Positions 10,483-21,710 of a stretch of 64,000 nt of DNA are shown here, one piece after another. The notes beneath the pieces were generated by a model. It saw nothing but the letters and a program-made list of their open reading frames with translations. It searched no databases and had not been told where the DNA came from. A program made the position numbers and the translations under genes. Position 1 is the stretch's first letter; every line of letters begins with the position of its first letter. Source of the DNA: Costus lasius. Lineage: Eukaryota; Streptophyta; Magnoliopsida; Zingiberales; Costaceae. The stretch is from contig JANVAS020000222.1 in NCBI GenBank assembly GCA_027563935.2, forward strand, positions 6,262,001 to 6,326,000, written 5' to 3'.

Positions 10483-12271
10483 ATGTTTTCGGTATGAAGC
10501 TTATGATTGCTTGATGCTTTGTGATCCATGTTTTAGTTGTATAGATCTAGGCTTATGATCATGCGAAAGGGTTACATGCATGTTTATCTGCGCAAATATG
10601 AAGTATGTCACTCTTGGCGCATGTATTGGCGCATGTTAATGTTTTGTCACAAACCTACATCACTTGCGCGCTCACCTAGATCTATGCCCTTGCTATAAAC
10701 CCTTAGACGGGTTAGTAGGGTTGAAATCATCTTCTAAGATGGATCCAAATAGTCTGATCAGACCATCTGACAGCCTAGATGGGTTGACCAGATAGCACCT
10801 GTGCGCAAGCACGAGGTGGCTATAGGTCGACTGCATCAAGGGCGTGTAGCGAGGTCTGGTTGAGACAACCATTGAACGCGCATGAGTTAGGACCGGGGTC
10901 ACACCCGCTTGCTAGAACTCATGAAGGCAGTTCAGCCCTTGGCGCATGCATGGTTGACCATTAGGTCAACTCAAGTCAGTTAGGACTTGGTGCATGCAAG
11001 GGCAGTGGATCTGACTAGATATGATGAGTGGATCCCTATTGATGTACCATTGTAAGGTAGTAGGGGAAATAAGACAAATAAAATTGATTCCGATGGGATT
11101 TTGAAAAATTTTATTTTGTTGATGGATCACATGTTGATCTGATGCCATGTGCTTGTTTATTTCATCTTGTGTGGGTTGCCCTTTTATTGTGTGCTGTGCT
11201 GGGGCCTGCGTGCCCGGAATAAAATTGTAAATTAATATTATTGTGATCTGTGCATCACTTTTAAATTAATTTATAAAATGTAATTGACCTGCGAGTCAAT
11301 CTTGTCTAGATAGATTAAAATGTACTTTTAATCAGACAAGAGCTCAAAGCACACATGGATGAGGCGCTTGCAGCTTGAGGTTTGACCAGGTGGGAAGTCT
11401 AGGGTTTGACCCTAGGATAGGCGCATATACCTGGTGGGGGCACCTGAGCTGCAAAGGGCGCTTGGGCCCTGGTCTGGGCCACATGAGAGGCAAAAGACCC
11501 AAGAAGCAAATGAAGACTTAAGATAACTTAAGGTCTTACCTAGGCTTTATGGGCGTTTACCACATAAGATCATCATGCTTTCTTTTATTGTTTGAATAAT
11601 TAGATTTGCATGATTTATTTATCTTCTGCTATCACCTTAGGGTTTGCATGATAGTTAAGAAGATTAAAAGACCGTTAAAATCCAACGCTAAAATATCAAG
11701 CTCGATAGCCTTCTGACGCGAAACCTCACTGTTTTGACTATCGTTGGAGCCGTGTTGTACCCACTCAGTGGGCACGTCCATCTATCTTCAGACGGTGTGT
11801 GATTTCACCTGCGTGTTACAGAGAAGGGATTTATCGCTTCTCGTTGCTCAGGGAGTAGGTCGGGTCAGCTTGACCATGTAGGCTACATATGGGGCATATG
11901 GTAGCTATATGGAGGCAGCCATCTGTGGGATCAGAGACTGTGTTGTACCAACTCAGTTGGCACAGTCTACTGGATTGCCCAGATGAAGGGGAATCGCACA
12001 GGTTGGCGATTGGCAAGGGACTACCTACCAGAAATTAGTGCTTGTACTCTCTGTGCATCTTATCTCGCCTGAGCGGGACGCGGAGACCAAGTATGAAATC
12101 TGGATCCCATCTCACTAAAAGAGTTCTACTCTTTCGGGCTGTTTTTGCTGGATTTTTCAGCCAGATAAAATAGTGAGAAAAGAATCTTTCTTAAGTCCTG
12201 GATTGATTCTAAACATTGATACTGACCTTGCTGTTCTTGCATTGTTGTAGATTCCTGCAGCAACGAACACC
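10483..12271 (+). other. K2 untranslated leader
   Basis: About 1.8 kb between PBS and start codon. It is collinear with the K1, K3, K4 and K6 leaders and includes the GGGGCCTGCGTGCC, CCCACTCAGTGGGCACG and CGCCTGAGCGGGACGCGGAG blocks. No ORF is conserved between copies. Long leaders of this size are typical of Angela-like elements and would hold packaging and dimerisation signals, though I cannot locate those from sequence alone. Confidence 0.8.
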
Positions 12272-14315
12272 ATGAGCTTCAATGTGCGATCCCTACTGGA
12301 AAGGGAGAAGTTTGCTGGGCCAAACTTCTCGGACTGGTACGGACACCTTAAGATTGTTCTTAAGGCAGAGAGGAAACTGTATGTCCTCGAGACGGCTATA
12401 CCGCCTCAACCCGCTGCGAACGCCGCAAGGGCGGTTCGCGATGCCTATGAAAAGCATGTCAATGATAGCATTGATGTCGCTTGCCTGATGCTAGCGTCTA
12501 TGACGCCACCGCTGCAGCGTCAGCATGAGGATATGTCTGCTATAGAAATTATAGCAAACCTCAAGATGCTGTATGCTGCACAGGCGAGGACTGAACGCTA
12601 TAATCTGACCAAGCTTTTCTTTCAGAGCAAACTGGTTGAAGGGAGTCCAGTGGGAGCTCATGTGCTCAAGATGATTGGGCACAAGGAAGCTCTAGAGAAA
12701 CTGGGGCATACCATCAACCAGGAGCTTGCTGTAGACATTATTCTGCAGTCTCTCCCGGCCTCTTTCGATGCGTTCATTATTAATTTTAATATGAACAAGA
12801 TCGACTGTACTCCAGCAGAGTTGCTGAATATGCTCTTGACTACAGAGGAGACTCTGAAGGGAAAGCCTTCAACCTCTGTCTTGATGTTCCCCTCCAGGAA
12901 CAAGAAGAAGGGGAAGAAGGGCAAAGCCCCTGTCAAGAACTACAGTAAGGCTCTGAAACAGAAGGTGAAGCGGTCAAAGGACAACAGATGTTTCCACTGT
13001 GGCCAGCTGGGTCACTGGAAAAAGGACTGTAAAGCGCTCCAAGGAGACAAGAAGGGAAGCATAGCTTCTGGCTCAGGTATATTTGTGACTGAGGTCATGA
13101 TATCTTCTTCTTCTATTTCATGGGTGTTGGACACTGCATGTGGAGTTCACATTTGTTCAAATGTACAGGAACTCAAGAGAAGAAGACAGGTGGGACAGGA
13201 TGAGGTGGACCTACGAGTTGGAAACGGGGCACGGGTTGCTGCTGTTGCTGTAGGGGATTATTACATCTCATTACCATCTGGTATTGTATTAGAATTAAAC
13301 AATTGTTACTTTGTACCCAGTATTACCAAAAATATTATCTCTATTCCTGCTCTTGTCAGGAAAGGGTTTTCCTTTGAATGCAAGATTTCAAAGTGTTATC
13401 TTACTCTTGATAATATTGTTTATGCTACTGGTTCAATTAACAATGGGTTATTCATGTTGGACATGGAATATTCTATACAAAACATTGATAATAAGAAAGC
13501 CAAGTATGCTGATGACAGCACCTTGCTATGGCATAGTCATTTAGGCCATATTAACAAGAAACGCATTAAGCGGTTGCATGATCATGGACTGCTGGGATCA
13601 TTCTCCTATGAGGAGATTGATACATGCAAAGCTTGTTTAATGGGTAAAATGACGAAGGCTCCTTTTCTTCACAAAGGTCAAAGGGCTTCAGGTTTACTTG
13701 ACCTTATACACAGTGATGTGTGTGGGCCATTTAGTAAACATGCCAGAGGTGGCTATTCATACTTCATTACCTTCACTGATGATTTCAGTAGGTATGGATA
13801 TGTCTATCTAATGAGACATAAGAGTGAATCTTTTGACAAGTTCAAAGAGTTCAAAAATGAAGTACAGAATCAGCTAGGCCGAAATATCAAGGCACTTCGT
13901 TCTGATCGAGGTGGTGAATACCTAAGTCGAGAGTTTATTGACTATCTGAAGGAGTGTGGGATTATCTCACAGCTCACTCCGCCAGGAACACCGCAATGGA
14001 ATGGTGTGTCCGAGAGGAGGAACAGAACCTTACTAGATATGGTTCGTTCTATGATGAGTCAGGCTACTCTACCTTACTCCTTTTGGGGATTTGCACTGGA
14101 AATAGCTGCAAAGGTACTAAACCGAGTGCCATCCAAGGCAGTTTCTAAGACTCCATATGAGTTATGGTATGGGAAACAGCTTAGCTTGACATTTGTTAAG
14201 ATCTGGGGTTGCGAGGCTTATGTCAAAAAGCTCGCCTCTGGGAAACTAGAGAGCAGATCTGAGAAATGTATCTTTGTCGGTTACCCTAAGGAAACTAAGG
14301 GTTATTATTTCTACG
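12272..14315 (+). pseudogene. K2 copia polyprotein, 5' segment (GAG, protease, integrase)
   Basis: ATG at 12272 follows GCAACGAACACC as in the other copies. The segment covers gag with an intact zinc knuckle C-X2-C-X4-H-X4-C (near residue 240), the protease D-T-A motif, the integrase H-H-C-C and the D,D,E catalytic residues. It ends inside the integrase-RT linker, where K3 inserted. The ORF visibly continues to 14440 but its last ~40 codons are K3 LTR read-through. The remainder is at 23413-25253. The two parts total 3885 bp, exactly 1294 codons plus stop, the length of the intact copies, which confirms the junction. Confidence 0.95.
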
Positions 14316-16012
14316 TGAAGGGTCCCCTTCAAGGGGGAGCGCAAGCAGATAAAACCCCTTTCAAGAGGGGGGCGAAAACCCTAAGGGGTTGGCGCATAAA
14401 ATCGCAAGCGGAAGCAAGGGTTTTCAAGATCTTAGCATGAACACATGATCAACTTTGATGAAGTTGAGATCCATACCATAGCCATCACGGTTAGATGGAA
14501 TCTTGGAAGCAAAGGCGCAAGTGCTCCTTCTCCAAAGATAATCGCACACAAGGTGAAGATGGCTTCTCCTTGGATCTCCTTGTGCTAGCAAGGATCTACA
14601 AGATGTCCTTGATCGAATGGTAGGATGATGAGATGCTTCCTTGGCCGAGCGCTCTTCCTTGTCGTTCACTTCCTTCCACACGAGATGGGAAGCAAGCAAA
14701 ATCCAAGACCAAAACGCAAATGCGTTTAGGCGATATTATGAAAATGGCGTTACATGACTTCCCAAAATGGAAAGTTATGAAGCCATGCTCCAATGCCAAA
14801 ACGCCTCCCTTCATGAACCATGCGTTCACATAGTGAACCGGTTCAATCTATGGTTCAATTCGATTTGGCTCAAAGACCAAAATCAAACCAAGCCAAGCCA
14901 ATACATGGTCTAGACCTTCTATGAACCTAATGGCTCAAGATCTAACCGTTCATCTCCTGATGCTCTTGATCTCACCGATCTAGCATCTCCTCTCTCGATC
15001 GAAGCTTACCGATCTCAAGCCCTAATCAATCAAACATGATCAGACCAGATCTCACTTACAATCAGAGTTTAAATCCCTTTAAACTGAATCAAAACAATTC
15101 AGTCCACACGATCTGACTCAAGAAAGCCATATCAACAAATTGTGCGACCCTGAGGGTTTCCTTTAAATGTCGGTAACGATAACTTACGTTATCACGATCA
15201 GTGAGGGGTATCTAGCAACACATCACTGTCTCCCGATATAAAGGAAATAGTCTTCCAAGACTTCACCCAAAACATGGCACAAGTGTGAATCAAACTCACG
15301 AGGCATGCATGTTTCCTTTGCCACTGGATGTTCTTATTGGACAAGCATGTCAAGCCTGTAACTCCAATACTATGAGCATGATTAGATCAGATGAACATAG
15401 TCATCTGGGTATGGCCATACACTATCTCAATCATCTCATACAGGGGGGCCCTTTAGAACATCACACTCCTTGAACAAGGAGACGGCAATCCTTTATCTAT
15501 CACTAGTGCCCTAACCTGACTCAAGCTCATCATCCAAGATAGTCTATAATCATTATGTTTCAAATGATATTGAACTACCTCAAAACAATGACAATCATCA
15601 TTTGGAAACACAAGTGATCTCAAGTCAAAGGAAAATGTGCCACTTGCTGCTATCAAGGATTATTCACATTGTGACAAACAATTGAATATCCTAGAAGGGT
15701 CTGTCCAGTACATCCAATGTACCCATGAGTCTGCATCTTATTCCATGCTCGAAGCATCCTATAAGATTAGCACACATATTAGTCTCAATCATATCAAGGC
15801 TGTCTCATGTTCACCAAGATATCTCGACTAAGGACATATAGCCTGTCAGCCTAGCTGAACAGCTTTGAGACATTATTCAGAAGTATACTTATTACAGCAG
15901 ACAAGGTAACAACCTGAATAATAACCATGCCTTTATAAACATAAGAGTTTATTACATGATACTTATACAATCCCAAGGCCTCAAACATTAGCCTTAAGGG
16001 CATACCCCAACA
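14316..16012 (-). repeat. K3 3' LTR
   Basis: 1697 bp. On the plus strand it begins TGAAGGGTCCCCTTCAAGGG and ends CATACCCCAACA, i.e. TGTTGGGG..CCCTTCA in element orientation. It is followed by TCTCCCAC, the complement of the polypurine tract GTGGGAGA (about 16013-16024). The LTR contains antisense ORFs of 62-91 codons, which recur only because the LTR is repeated. Confidence 0.96.
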
Positions 16013-16032
16013 ATCTCCCACTTGCACTTAAT

Positions 16033-19000
16033 CTAATGGTTGAGAAATCTCAAACCCATATTATTACAGTGCTTCTCATGCTTCTGCTGCGCCAGAGGCT
16101 TGGTAAGCGGGTCTGCCAGATTGTCATCTGTATGAACCTTGCAAATCTTGATCTCGCCTCGATCAATGATCTCCCGGATCAAGTGAAACCGTCTCTGTAT
16201 GTGCTTGGACTTCTGGTGCGACCGTGGTTCCTTTGCTTGTGCGATTGCTCCAGTGTTATCACAGAAGATAACCAAAGGATCTGCACTCGAAGGAACGACA
16301 CCAAGTTCTCTCACGAACTTGCGAATCCAAACTGCCTCCTTGGATGCTTCCGAAGCTGCAACATACTCGGCTTCTGTTGTGGAATCAGCAACAGTTGACT
16401 GTTTAAAACTCTTCCACACCACTGCTCCACCATTCAAGCTAATAACATAGCCTGATTGCGATCGGAAATCATCCTGGTCCGACTGGAACGAAGCGTCAGT
16501 ATATCCTTCTATACTGAGTTCTTCCTGACCACCATATATCAAGAACATATCTTTGGTCCTCCGCAGATATTTTATAATGTTCTTGACTGCAATCCAGTGC
16601 GCCAAACCTGGATTACTTTGGAACCGACTGGTCACGCTTAACCCGTAAGCGACGTCTGGGCGGGTACACAACATCGCATACATTATGGACCCAATAGCCG
16701 AAGCATAAGGCGTATTGTCCATTTCATCTTTCTCAGTCTGTGTTTGTGGACACTGACTCTTCGAAAGATTCAGACCATGTCTGACTGGAAGATATCCACG
16801 TTTAGAATTCTCTAAATGGAATCTCTCCAGGACTTTATCGATGTAAGTACTCTGGCACAGCCCGAGAAGCCTCTTAGATCTATCCCGGTAGATCTTCACA
16901 CCTAACACATAGGCTGCTTCTCCTAGATCTTTCATCTGGAAACATTTTCCTAACCATGCTTTAACAGCATGCAGTTCAGGAATATCATTTCCAATGATTA
17001 AGATATCATCGACGTAGAGGATTAGGAATGTAATTATGCTCCCACTAAACCTCTTATATACACACGGGTCATCTTCGTTCTTGATGAAACCAAACTCAGA
17101 GATTGAATCATCAAAACGAATGTTCCAGCTTCTAGATGCTTGCTTAAGTCCATAAATGGACTTCTTTAACTTGCATATTTTATGACGATCTGATGGATCA
17201 GTGAAACCTTCCGGTTGTGTCATATACACATCCTCATCCAGATTTCCATTAAGGAAAGCTGTTTTCACATCCATCTGCCAGATCTCATAATCGTAATATG
17301 CAGCTATCGCGAAAAGAATCCGAATAGACTTAAACATGGCTACAGGAGAGAAAGTTTCATCATAATCTATCCCGTAGATTTGTTTGAAACCTTTCGCAAC
17401 TAGCCTGCCTTTATAGGTAACTACGTTACCATCCATGTCAATCTTCTTCTTGAAGATCCATTTACAGCCTATTGGGATTACTCCCGGAGGTGGATCAACC
17501 AAATCCCAGACCTGGTTATCTGACATGGAGTCCATCTCGGCTCGCATAGCTTCAAGCCATCTCGCTGACTCTGGTCCACTGACCGCATCCGCATAAGTTA
17601 GGGGTTCATCATTATCAATGATGTAGACTCCGTCATAGCGCTCAGGCTGTCGACGGATCCTTCCCGATCTTCGCGGTTCCCGTGTTATCTGAGCCTCAGG
17701 TTGTTCAATAACCTGATCCACCGGCTCAGGCTCATCCAACTGTGCTTGACTACTTTGTCCTTCTTCTGGAATCTCATCCAGCTTTATTTCTCTCCCACTG
17801 GCCTCTTGCAGAAGAAATTCCTTCTCAAGAAATATGGCCGTCCGAGCAACAAAAACCTTGTTCTCTTTGGGATCGTAGAAATAATAACCCTTAGTTTCCT
17901 TAGGGTAACCGACAAAGATACATTTCTCAGATCTGCTCTCCAGTTTCCCAGAGGCGAGCTTTTTGACATAAGCCTCGCAACCCCAGATCCTGATAAATGT
18001 CAAGCAAGGCTGTTTCCCATACCATAACTCATATGACGTCTTTGAAACTGCCTTGGATGGCACTCGGTTTAGTACCTTTGCAGCTGTCTCCAGTGCAAAA
18101 CCCCAAAAGGAGTATGGAAGAGTAGCCTGACTCATCATAGAACGAACCATATCAAGTAACGTTCTATTTCTCCTCTCGGACACACCATTCCATTGCGGTG
18201 TTCCTGGCGGAGTGAGCTGTGAGATAATCCCACACTCCTTTAGATAGTCAGTAAATTCTCGACTTAGGTATTCACCACCTCGATCAGAACGAAGTGCCTT
18301 GATATTTTGGCCTAGCTGATTTTGTACTTCATTCTTGAACTCTTTGAACTTGTCAAAAGATTCACTCTTATGTCTCATAAGATAGACATAACCATACCTA
18401 CTGAAATCATCAGTAAAGGTAATGAAGTACTGATAGCCACCTCTAGCATGTTTACTAAATGGCCCACACACATCACTGTGTATGAGGTCAAGTAAACCTG
18501 AAGCCCTTTGACCTTTGTTAGGAAAAGGTGACTTCGTCATTTTACCCATCAAACAAGCTTTGCATGTATCAATCTCCTTGTAGGAGAATGATCCCAGCAG
18601 TCCATGATCATGCAACCGCTTAATGCGCTTCTTGTTAATATGGCCTAAACGACTATGCCATAGCAAGGTGCTGTCATCAGCATACTTGGCTTTCTTATTA
18701 TCAATGTTTTGTATAGAATTTTTCATGTCCAACATGAATAACCCATTGTTAATTGAACCAGTTGCATACACAATATTATCTAGAGATAAAACACACTTTG
18801 AAATATTGCATTCAAAGGCAAATCCTTTCCTGACAAGAGCAGGAATAGAGATAATATTCTTGGTGATACTCGGTACAAAATAACAATTGTTTAATTCTAA
18901 TACAATGCCAGATGGTAAAGAAATGAAATAGTCTCCTACAGCAACAGCAGCAACCCGTGCCCCGTTTCCAAAGCGTAGGTCTACCTCATGCTGTGCGACC

Positions 19001-19917
19001 TGCCTTCTTCTCTTGAGTTCCTGTACATTTGAACAAATGTGAACTCCACATGCAGTGTCCAACACCCATGATTTAGAAGAAGATGAAACCATGACTTCCG
19101 TCACGTATATACCTGAGCCAGAAGCGATGCTTCCCCTCTTATCTCCTTGGAGCGCTTTACAGTCCTTTTTCCAGTGACCCAGCTGGCCATAGTGGAAACA
19201 CCTGTTGTCCTTCGACCGCTTCACCTTCTGTTTCAGCGCCTTACTGTAGTTCTTGACAGGGGCCTTGCCCTTCTTCCCCTTCTTCTTGTTCCTAGAAGGA
19301 ACCATTAAGACAGAGGTTGAAGGCTTGCCCTTCAGAGTTTCCTCAGTAGTCAAGAGCATATTCAGCAGCTCTGCCGGCGTACAATCGATTTTGTTCATAT
19401 TAAAGTTAATGATGAACGCATCGAAAGAAGGCGGAAGAGACTGCAAAATAATATCTACAGCAAGCTCCTGGTTGATGGTATGCCCCAGTTTCTCCAGAGC
19501 CTCCTTGTGCCCAATCATCTTGAGCACGTGAGCTCCCACTGGGCTCCCCTCAGCCAGTTTGCTCTGAAAGAAGAGCTTCGTCAGATTATAGCGTTCTATC
19601 CTCGCCTGTGCAGCATACAGCATCTTGAGGTTCGCTATAATCTCTATAGCCGACATATCCTCATGCTGACGCTGCAGCGGTGGCGTCATAGACGCTAGCA
19701 TCAGGCAAGCGACATCAATGCTATCATTGACGTGCTTTTCATAGGCATCCCGAACCGCCCTTGCGGCGTTCGGAGCGGGCTGCGGCGGTATCGCCGTCTC
19801 GAGGACATACAGTTTCCTCTCTGCCTTAAGAACGATCTTAAGGTGTCCGAACCAATCAGAGAAGTTCGGCCCAGCAAACTTCTCCCTTTCTAGTAGGGAT
19901 CGCACATTGAAGCTCAT
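16033..19917 (-). CDS. K3 copia GAG-PR-INT-RT-RNaseH polyprotein (1294 aa)
   Basis: Single ORF encoding the replication proteins of a Ty1/copia retrotransposon, which act in cytoplasmic virus-like particles and at integration. Approximate landmarks: gag 1-230, zinc knuckle 240-253, protease D-T-A at 287-289, integrase zinc ligands H421/H426/C452/C455 and catalytic D482, D545 and E581, RT motifs QMDVKTAFLN near 881 and YVDD at 968-971, RNase H D1141, E1184 and D1220. Oddity: the knuckle reads CFHY instead of CFHC at 240-243, losing its second metal-binding cysteine. The other copies keep it where the region survives. Gag-RNA binding may be impaired, so the element could be intact in length but defective. 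The start ATG follows the conserved CGAACACC context. Confidence 0.95.
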   Translation of the reverse strand: MSFNVRSLLEREKFAGPNFSDWFGHLKIVLKAERKLYVLETAIPPQPAPNAARAVRDAYEKHVNDSIDVACLMLASMTPPLQRQHEDMSAIEIIANLKMLYAAQARIERYNLTKLFFQSKLAEGSPVGAHVLKMIGHKEALEKLGHTINQELAVDIILQSLPPSFDAFIINFNMNKIDCTPAELLNMLLTTEETLKGKPSTSVLMVPSRNKKKGKKGKAPVKNYSKALKQKVKRSKDNRCFHYGQLGHWKKDCKALQGDKRGSIASGSGIYVTEVMVSSSSKSWVLDTACGVHICSNVQELKRRRQVAQHEVDLRFGNGARVAAVAVGDYFISLPSGIVLELNNCYFVPSITKNIISIPALVRKGFAFECNISKCVLSLDNIVYATGSINNGLFMLDMKNSIQNIDNKKAKYADDSTLLWHSRLGHINKKRIKRLHDHGLLGSFSYKEIDTCKACLMGKMTKSPFPNKGQRASGLLDLIHSDVCGPFSKHARGGYQYFITFTDDFSRYGYVYLMRHKSESFDKFKEFKNEVQNQLGQNIKALRSDRGGEYLSREFTDYLKECGIISQLTPPGTPQWNGVSERRNRTLLDMVRSMMSQATLPYSFWGFALETAAKVLNRVPSKAVSKTSYELWYGKQPCLTFIRIWGCEAYVKKLASGKLESRSEKCIFVGYPKETKGYYFYDPKENKVFVARTAIFLEKEFLLQEASGREIKLDEIPEEGQSSQAQLDEPEPVDQVIEQPEAQITREPRRSGRIRRQPERYDGVYIIDNDEPLTYADAVSGPESARWLEAMRAEMDSMSDNQVWDLVDPPPGVIPIGCKWIFKKKIDMDGNVVTYKGRLVAKGFKQIYGIDYDETFSPVAMFKSIRILFAIAAYYDYEIWQMDVKTAFLNGNLDEDVYMTQPEGFTDPSDRHKICKLKKSIYGLKQASRSWNIRFDDSISEFGFIKNEDDPCVYKRFSGSIITFLILYVDDILIIGNDIPELHAVKAWLGKCFQMKDLGEAAYVLGVKIYRDRSKRLLGLCQSTYIDKVLERFHLENSKRGYLPVRHGLNLSKSQCPQTQTEKDEMDNTPYASAIGSIMYAMLCTRPDVAYGLSVTSRFQSNPGLAHWIAVKNIIKYLRRTKDMFLIYGGQEELSIEGYTDASFQSDQDDFRSQSGYVISLNGGAVVWKSFKQSTVADSTTEAEYVAASEASKEAVWIRKFVRELGVVPSSADPLVIFCDNTGAIAQAKEPRSHQKSKHIQRRFHLIREIIDRGEIKICKVHTDDNLADPLTKPLAQQKHEKHCNNMGLRFLNH

Positions 19918-21696
19918 GGTGTTCGTTGCTGCAGGAATCTACAACAAGCAAGAACAGCAAGGTCAGTATCAATGTTCAGAATCAATCCAGGACTTAAGAA
20001 AGATTCTTTTCTCACTATTTTGTCTGACTGAAAAATCCAGTAAACAGTCCGAAAGAGTAACACTCTTTTAGTGAGATGGGATCCAGATTTCATACTTGGT
20101 CTCCGCGTCCCGCTCAGGCGAGATAAGATGCACAGAGAAGACAAGCACTAATTTCTGGTAGGCTGTCCCAGCCAATCGCCAACCCGTGCGATTCCCCTTC
20201 ACCTGGGCAATCCAGCAGACTGTGCCAACTGAGTTGGTACAACACAGTCTCTGATCCCTCAGATGGCTGCCTCCATGTGCTACCATATGCGCCACATATG
20301 TAGCCTACATGGTCAAGCTGACCCGACCTACTCCCTGGACCACCACGTGCTATGCTGAGCAACGAGAAGCGATAAATCCCTTCTCTGTAACACGCAGGTG
20401 AAATCTAGCACCGTCTGAAGATAGATGGACGTGCCCACTGAGTGGGTACAACACGGCTCCAACGATAGTCAGAACGGTGAGGTTTCGCGTCAGAAGGCTT
20501 TCCGAGCTTGATATGTTAGCGTTGGATTTTACCGGTCTTTTATCTTCTTAACTATCATACATGTTCCTATGGTGATAGCAGAAGATAAACTCGTGCATTT
20601 CTAATTATAAAACAATAAAGAGAAAGCATGCTGATCTTATGTGGTAAATGCCCATGAACCCTAAGTAAGACCTTAATTTTACTTAAGTCTTCACTTGAGC
20701 TCTTTTCGCATCTCATCTGGTCCAACCCAGGGCCCTAGCGCCAAGAGCACCTCAGGTGCGCCACCAGCTGAATGCCCCTCTTGGATGTGTGCCTTTGTGC
20801 TCTTGTCTAATCAAAATACATTTTGATCTATCTAGACAAGCTTTGACTCGCAGGTCAATTATACAATAGATTAATGGAAAAAGTGATTCGCAGATCACAA
20901 TAATATTAACTTATAATTAACCAGGCACGCAGGCCCCAGCACAGCACACATTAGGGCAACCCACATAAGATTAAATAAACAAGCATATGGTCTCAATCAT
21001 CATGTGATCCAATCAAGAAATTAAATTTTGAAAACCCCATAGGCATCAATTTTAACTTCCTTATGTGTCCTACAACCTTACAATGGTCCATTGATAGGGA
21101 TCCACTCATCCATCTAGTTAGATCCCCTGCCCTTGCATGCACCGAGTCCTAACTGACCCGAGTTGACCTAATGGTCAACCATGCATGCGCTAAGGGCTGA
21201 ACAGCTTTCAAGAGTTCTAGCAAGCGGGTGTGACCCCGGGCCTAACTCAAGAGTGTTCACTGGTTGTCTCAACCAGACCTCGCTACACGCCTAAGATGCA
21301 ATCGACCTATGGCCACCTCGTGCTTGCGCACAGGTGCCATCTGGTCGATCCATCTAGGCTGTCAGATGGTCTGATCAGACTAATGGATCTAACCTAGAGG
21401 TGACTTCAGCCCCATCAACCCATCTAAGGGTTTATAGTAGGCGCCACTTTAGATCTAGTTATAGGCGCGCAAGTTAGGTTTTGTTTTGAAAAACAACATA
21501 AACAAAGCGCCAATAGAAGACATGCGACATCATGAACAAACTACATGCGCTAAGAGAAGTAAACATCTTACTTTCGCATGAAGAAATAACATGTCAATTT
21601 TCGCATGTGAACAAGATCTAAGCATAAGCAAACATATAGATGCGCAAACATGGATCACATCATATATCAAGCAATCATATTAACATGCTTCAACCT
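19918..21696 (-). other. K3 untranslated leader
   Basis: About 1.8 kb between PBS and ATG, collinear with the K4 and K1 leaders. Landmarks are the CGCTCAGGCGAGATAAGATG block, the CCACTGAGTGGGTACAACAC block and ACGCAGGCCCCAGCACAGCA. No conserved ORF. Confidence 0.8.
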
Positions 21697-21708
21697 GCTC
21701 TGATACCA
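21697..21708 (-). other. K3 primer-binding site
   Basis: GCTCTGATACCA on the plus strand (TGGTATCAGAGC in element orientation), two bases from the 5' LTR edge at 21711. Complementary to initiator tRNA-Met. Confidence 0.93.
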
Positions 21709-21710
21709 AT

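Noticed and set aside
15637..15831. 64-codon antisense ORF recurring in many LTRs (also near 7960, 23032, 53712, 57662, 58963, 62218)
   Set aside because: It recurs because the LTR recurs. It is not open in K1 and K4 LTRs, and no start context or domain supports translation.
17701..18027. Antisense ORFs of 80-120 codons opposite pol (also 4077, 16036, 43311, 59534)
   Set aside because: Shadow frames of the conserved polyprotein; they change length with silent changes in pol.
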